Below, one piece after another: positions 6,792 through 9,570 of a stretch of 9,570 bases of DNA (position 1 is the stretch's first letter; every line of letters begins with the position of its first letter). The stretch comes from Prevotellaceae bacterium (GTDB taxonomy: Bacteria > Bacteroidota > Bacteroidia > Bacteroidales > UBA932), in contig JAITKY010000070.1 of NCBI GenBank assembly GCA_031278135.1, forward strand, positions 1 through 9,570. Reading direction: 5' to 3'. Under the pieces are notes generated by a model. That model was not told the DNA's origin and did not search any database. It was given only the letters and a program-made list of their open reading frames with translations. The position numbers and the translations under genes were made by a program.

Positions 6792-6940
6792 ACAAAATGT
6801 GAGATTTTATTTTTGCGGTATAAGAAAAAAAGATATTATAGGTAGTGGAATGTATCCCCTCGGAAAACTCAATATTATTTGCTTCAAACTTTAAACAATT
6901 CCTCTAACATTCCACTACTTTTTTTATAATCTCACTAAAA
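6792..6940 (+). ncRNA. Candidate structured small RNA (possibly 6S-like), about 130-150 nt
   Basis: A promoter, nested inverted repeats and a terminator-like end define a compact transcription unit without a coding frame. An outer stem can form between GTGAGATT (6799-6806) and AATCTCAC (6928-6935). Seven A (6825-6831) can pair with seven T (6919-6925). A perfect 12-bp stem joins GTAGTGGAATGT (6842-6853) to ACATTCCACTAC (6907-6918). The 53-base apical region contains short helices GGAA/TTCC (6862-6865/6899-6902) and TTTG/CAAA. The 12-bp stem followed directly by T7 would act as an intrinsic terminator. The long rod-like shape with internal loops, a closing stem and the CCCCTCGG segment recall 6S RNA. 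Bacteroidota also have the described 6S-Flavo and Bacteroidales-1 RNA families. I cannot tell which, if any, applies; only existence as a structured RNA is argued here. Confidence 0.5.
6842..6925 (+). terminator. Intrinsic-type terminator of the candidate small RNA
   Basis: A perfect 12-bp stem (6842-6853 with 6907-6918) is followed at once by seven T residues (6919-6925). The loop is unusually long at 53 bases but can fold further internally. It would end transcripts started near 6792 and so isolate the downstream acyl-CoA synthetase gene. Confidence 0.5.
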
Positions 6941-6996
6941 TTCACAAAAAAAATATATTTTTAACAGAAAGTAACCAGATTGTCAATTGTTTTTTA

Positions 6997-7004
6997 TACT
7001 TTTG
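6997..7004 (+). promoter_or_regulatory. Candidate -7 box for the acyl-CoA synthetase gene
   Basis: TACTTTTG matches TAnnTTTG and would give a leader of roughly 170 bases before the ATG at 7179. Further matches lie at 7045-7052 (TACTTTTG) and 7067-7074 (TATATTTG). None has a well-spaced TTTG upstream, so the true start cannot be chosen from sequence alone. Confidence 0.35.
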
Positions 7005-7086
7005 TCGCCTAAAAGATTATGATTTATGGATGAATATAAAGTTATACTTTTGATATAAAAGATTGGTATATTTGTTCTTAAAATAT

Positions 7087-7104
7087 GTTAAACGGTTAAA
7101 CGGT
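7087..7104. repeat. Tandem 8-base repeat in the leader of the ligase gene
   Basis: GTTAAACG occurs twice head-to-tail (7087-7094 and 7095-7102), followed by a further GT. It lies about 75 bases before the ATG and downstream of every candidate promoter. It could be a direct-repeat operator or chance. Confidence 0.3.
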
Positions 7105-7178
7105 CGGATGAAAACGGAATCAAACAACCGTAATTTTGATTAAAAAGATAATATTAGGGGTAATAGAAATATAAAATT

Positions 7179-8843
7179 ATGAAAGTAAAAGACAGAGAAA
7201 GTTTAAAAACTTTAAAAGATTTATTGGAATACTCGGCAGAGCGATATGCTTCGAAAATGATGAATGCTTTTGTGGGAGACAAACCCGTCTCTTACAGCGA
7301 ATTTGGAGAAAAAGTGAACAATTTGCGCGAAGTATTGAAATCATTAGGAATAGGACATGGGGACAAAGTTGCAATATACACTCACAACACCCCAAAATAC
7401 AGTGTAATATACTTTGCTATTGTATCGATGGGGGCAATTACGGTTCCACTGTTGCCGGATTTTTCGTCTACCGAAGTCGAAAATATCCTCAAACACTCCG
7501 AAAGTAAAGCGCTGTTTGTGACTAAACGGTTGAGATACAAGGTTGATGCGATTGATTTGCCGGAATTGAAAATCAGGTTCGACGTCGATACTTTTTCGGT
7601 ATATGAAAACCGGCAGGATGTCGAAAATACTGCAAAAAGCGTTGAAAAAGAAGTGCTTCCCGACGATATTGCAAGTATTGTATATACGTCGGGCACCACC
7701 GGAAAATCGAAGGGAGTTATGTTGACACATTATAATCTTATCGTTCAGTTGCAAATGGTTATCAAGATTCAGCCGGTAGACGAAAACAGTGTGTTTCTGT
7801 CGATTTTGCCGCTTCCACATGCATACGAAGGCAGTCTTGGCTTTTTATTGCCAATTTTTGGCGGATCAAGTGTCTATTATTTAGAGAAATCGCCAACGCC
7901 AACAATTTTGCTGCCTGCCATGCAAAAAGTAAAACCAACTCATATATTGACTGTCCCGTTGATTTCCGAAAAAATATTTAAAAACAATATTCTTGCGAAG
8001 TTTAATAAAAGCATGATTACCCGATATTTGTACAAAACAACTGTCGGAAGGAAGTTATTGCATCGCATCGCTGGAAAAAAACTGTATAAGACATTCGGCG
8101 GAAGATTGGTGTTTTTCGGAATAGGTGGAGCAAAATTAGATTATTATACCGAACGATTTCTGTATGAGGCAAAATTCCCCTATGCAATAGGTTACGGATT
8201 GACGGAAACGGCTCCGCTTCTGACTGCTGCGCTATCGCATAACGTTAAGCCCGGATCGGCAGGTTTTAAACTCGAAGAGATTGATATGAAAATCAATGAT
8301 GTAAACGACTGCGGAATAGGCGAATTGTGGATAAAAAGCCCATGTCTCATGAAAGGATATTATAAAGAACAGGAACTTACGGATATGGTGATAACTCCCG
8401 ATGGTTGGTTTAAAACTGGTGATTTAGTGAATGTTAATTCGTCGGGAAGAATATATATAAAAGGTAGACTGAAAAATGTGATACTTACTTCGTCGGGTGA
8501 AAATGTTTATCCCGAAGATATCGAATCTCTTATCAACAATTTCAAGTTTGTACAGGAATCTCTGGTTGTCGAACAAAAGGGTAAATTAGTCGCAATGGTC
8601 AAAATCAATTACGATGAACTAGGATCACAGTATAATAAGTTTAAGGAAGAACTGCAAAACAAAATTGAAGAAAATTATCGTGAACTCGAAAAAAATATCG
8701 AAGAGTTGAAACTCGAAATCCAGTTGTACGTTAATTCGAAAGTTAACCGTTTTTCGCAAATATCGTCGGTCATAGTGTTGCCTTTTGCTTCGGATTTCGA
8801 GAAAACATCAACAATGAAAATTAAACGGTATTTATATGCATAA
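7179..8843 (+). CDS. AMP-forming acyl-CoA synthetase, probably long-chain fatty acid-CoA ligase
   Basis: This encodes a 554-residue member of the ANL (acyl/aryl-CoA synthetase, NRPS adenylation, luciferase) superfamily, full length for the family. It would activate a carboxylic acid with ATP to an acyl-AMP and transfer it to CoA, in the cytoplasm or at the inner membrane face. Motifs in order: the phosphate-binding loop YTSGTTGKSKG (169-179), a PLPHAYE segment (211-217), A5 YGLTE (339-343), A7 TGD (413-415), the hinge GRLKN with R430, SGENVYPEDIE (439-449), and the C-terminal catalytic Lys in TMKIKRYL (K547). The wording of the GRLKN...SGENVYPEDIE block is that of long-chain fatty acid ligases. 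A charged helical insert at about 483-515 lies in the C-terminal subdomain. There is no signal peptide. No carrier protein or polyketide gene adjoins it, so a general fatty acid activation role is likely. Chain-length preference cannot be read from sequence. Confidence 0.9.
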   Translation: MKVKDRESLKTLKDLLEYSAERYASKMMNAFVGDKPVSYSEFGEKVNNLREVLKSLGIGHGDKVAIYTHNTPKYSVIYFAIVSMGAITVPLLPDFSSTEVENILKHSESKALFVTKRLRYKVDAIDLPELKIRFDVDTFSVYENRQDVENTAKSVEKEVLPDDIASIVYTSGTTGKSKGVMLTHYNLIVQLQMVIKIQPVDENSVFLSILPLPHAYEGSLGFLLPIFGGSSVYYLEKSPTPTILLPAMQKVKPTHILTVPLISEKIFKNNILAKFNKSMITRYLYKTTVGRKLLHRIAGKKLYKTFGGRLVFFGIGGAKLDYYTERFLYEAKFPYAIGYGLTETAPLLTAALSHNVKPGSAGFKLEEIDMKINDVNDCGIGELWIKSPCLMKGYYKEQELTDMVITPDGWFKTGDLVNVNSSGRIYIKGRLKNVILTSSGENVYPEDIESLINNFKFVQESLVVEQKGKLVAMVKINYDELGSQYNKFKEELQNKIEENYRELEKNIEELKLEIQLYVNSKVNRFSQISSVIVLPFASDFEKTSTMKIKRYLYA

Positions 8844-8871
8844 CAATATTGTACATCCGGTAATCAATGCT

Positions 8872-8900
8872 GTAAGGACAACCATTGCGGTTGCCCTTAC
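8872..8900. repeat. REP-like hairpin, possible terminator of the ligase gene
   Basis: GTAAGG (8872-8877) pairs with CCTTAC (8895-8900), then after one A/C mismatch CAACC (8879-8883) pairs with GGTTG (8889-8893), closing on the loop ATTGC. The stem is 11 bp plus one mismatch and far more GC-rich than its surroundings. It begins 28 bases after the ligase stop. There is no T-tract, so it may stabilise the mRNA end or act as a dispersed REP-type palindrome rather than an intrinsic terminator. Confidence 0.6.
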
Positions 8901-8971
8901 GTGTTCGGGGTTACGCATATTTGAATCGGCTATCCTATAAATATGATAATTGAATTTGCAGAAAGCAGAAA

Positions 8972-9180
8972 GGGCTAAAAGCCCGTCAATCAATAGCGTA
9001 GTGACAACGCCCTACGAAAAAGATTCATACAAAAAGTGAAATCAATGATTATCTACGGATTAGACCCTTTCAGGGCTTGTCGGCGGACGTGATTCGTCTC
9101 ACAGAGCGTTGCATTGTGCTACTATATTTCGGGCTTTGACTACGTCGATTTAAAAATTCAGCCCTGTGCAAGCCGCCGCC
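8972..9180. repeat. Cluster of short GC-rich hairpins, likely dispersed intergenic repeat element
   Basis: This non-coding stretch holds a series of inverted repeats: GGGCT/AGCCC (8972-8976/8980-8984), CGTAG/CTACG (8997-9001/9012-9016), CCCT/AGGG (9065-9068/9072-9075), a CACAGAGC/GCATTGTG hairpin with one mismatch (9100-9107/9111-9118), and GGGCT/AGCCC (9131-9135/9160-9164). GGCTTG (9074-9079) can also pair with CAAGCC (9169-9174), enclosing the right half. Motifs such as CCCTTTCAGGG and GGGCTTT...CAGCCC recur between genes in Bacteroidales genomes as I remember them, which suggests a dispersed repeat now partly decayed. No transposase, coding frame or target duplication was found. The whole gap 8844-9227 has no gene that I can support. 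Confidence 0.5.
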
Positions 9181-9196
9181 TTTAGATTATTGCATA

Positions 9197-9208
9197 TGCC
9201 CGAAGGCA
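9197..9208 (-). terminator. Short hairpin after the minus-strand partial gene
   Basis: On the minus strand TGCC-TTCG-GGCA forms a 4-bp stem with the very stable TTCG tetraloop, about 20 bases beyond the stop codon at 9228-9230. It lies within a larger AGATT...AATCT inverted repeat (9184-9188/9209-9213). It may mark the 3' end of the incoming transcript; no T-tract follows. Confidence 0.3.
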
Positions 9209-9227
9209 AATCTCTCATAGTTCATAG

Positions 9228-9570
9228 TTACCTCGTTATATCTTCTGTCAGCACAATCACCACGCTATATGCTTTATTTTTCAGACAACTGTCGCTGTCT
9301 GGCGTGTAAGTGAATTTGACTGTTTTGGCTTTAACGCCGTGGTAAAGAGTGTCTGATATACTCGTATCTTCGTAGATACCTTTGCCGTTCATCACCACTG
9401 CGCCGCCGTGGACGGGCGAGGTCGATTGTTTCACGTAGTTATCCACGTCGTGCTGAGCGGAAGAATAGTATTCCCACGAACCGCCGGCTTCGATACCAAA
9501 GATTTGATTAATATTCACCGCTTCGGCGTGTTTATAGCAGACCGCTATCGTGTCTTTCAGAGGACGCATT
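9228..9570 (-). CDS. C-terminal part of an unrecognised, probably exported protein (start beyond window)
   Basis: An open frame runs from the window's right edge to a TAA at 9228-9230, with about 113 codons visible. The first visible Met is probably internal, because the frame is still open at the edge. The fragment is rich in Gly, Ser, Thr, Val and aromatic residues. It has strand-like segments such as VKAKTVKFTYTP and AYSVVIVLTED and a central GGAVVMNGKGIYE, consistent with a beta-sandwich domain of a large extracellular or surface protein. No clear type IX secretion C-terminal signal, lipobox or membrane helix is visible. One Cys pair (C11 and C95 counted from the visible Met) is present. 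Base composition is visibly richer in G+C than the genes to the left. I do not recognise the family and assign no function. Confidence 0.6.
   Translation of the reverse strand, partial: MRPLKDTIAVCYKHAEAVNINQIFGIEAGGSWEYYSSAQHDVDNYVKQSTSPVHGGAVVMNGKGIYEDTSISDTLYHGVKAKTVKFTYTPDSDSCLKNKAYSVVIVLTEDITR

Noticed and set aside
7026..7058. A 10-codon frame in the leader of the ligase gene, considered as a leader peptide
   Set aside because: It has no ribosome-binding context, no repeated amino acid suggesting attenuation, and no adjoining alternative hairpins.
7344..7820. Minus-strand frames of 158 and 105 codons inside the acyl-CoA synthetase gene
   Set aside because: Both are antisense to a gene with all ANL motifs and show no domain or promoter of their own.
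8972..9180. Repeat cluster considered as a CRISPR array
   Set aside because: The repeats are short, unlike each other and irregularly spaced, with no constant repeat-spacer unit and no cas genes.

Overview
The window looks like chromosomal DNA from a member of the Bacteroidota, most likely order Bacteroidales. Three things support this. The AT-rich intergenic gaps carry good matches to the phylum's sigma-ABfr promoter (TAnnTTTG at -7, sometimes with TTG/TTTG about 19 bases upstream). Start codons are preceded by A/T-rich sequence rather than Shine-Dalgarno motifs. One gene encodes a PtpA-type prolyl tripeptidyl peptidase of the kind known from Porphyromonas gingivalis. No mobile element, prophage, CRISPR array, tRNA or rRNA was recognised.

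Layout, left to right. (1) The left edge holds a BlaI/MecI-family repressor on the minus strand, cut by the window edge; a BlaR1-type sensor peptidase would be expected just beyond it. (2) A roughly 200-base divergent regulatory gap follows, with a promoter for each direction, two inverted repeats that could be BlaI operators, and a 14-base direct repeat. (3) A small lipoprotein gene (504-947, +) is next. It overlaps tail-to-tail by 13 bases with (4) ptpA (935-3073, -), a secreted serine peptidase with a complete catalytic triad. (5) Divergent from ptpA is a secreted von Willebrand factor A protein (3199-4464, +) with an intact MIDAS. (6) A 16-bp hairpin built from GTATGA repeats separates it from a convergent, unrecognised exported protein of 654 residues (4512-6476, -). 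(7) A 700-base gap (6477-7178) contains a candidate small structured RNA with its own promoter and a stem plus U-tract terminator (about 6792-6940), and the leader of the next gene. (8) A long-chain acyl-CoA synthetase-like AMP-forming ligase (7179-8843, +) follows. (9) A non-coding stretch (8844-9227) is filled with short GC-rich hairpins typical of dispersed repeat elements. (10) At the right edge is the C-terminal part of a minus-strand protein of unknown function, cut by the window end.

The genes do not form an obvious pathway. Most are single transcription units with their own promoters, arranged divergently or convergently. The shared theme is the cell envelope: four of the six genes visible in full or nearly so encode exported proteins (lipoprotein, PtpA, VWA protein, 654-residue protein). 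The most interesting objects are the candidate small RNA at 6792-6940 and the hairpin-rich repeat region at 8872-9180. No new multi-gene defence or biosynthetic system is visible.
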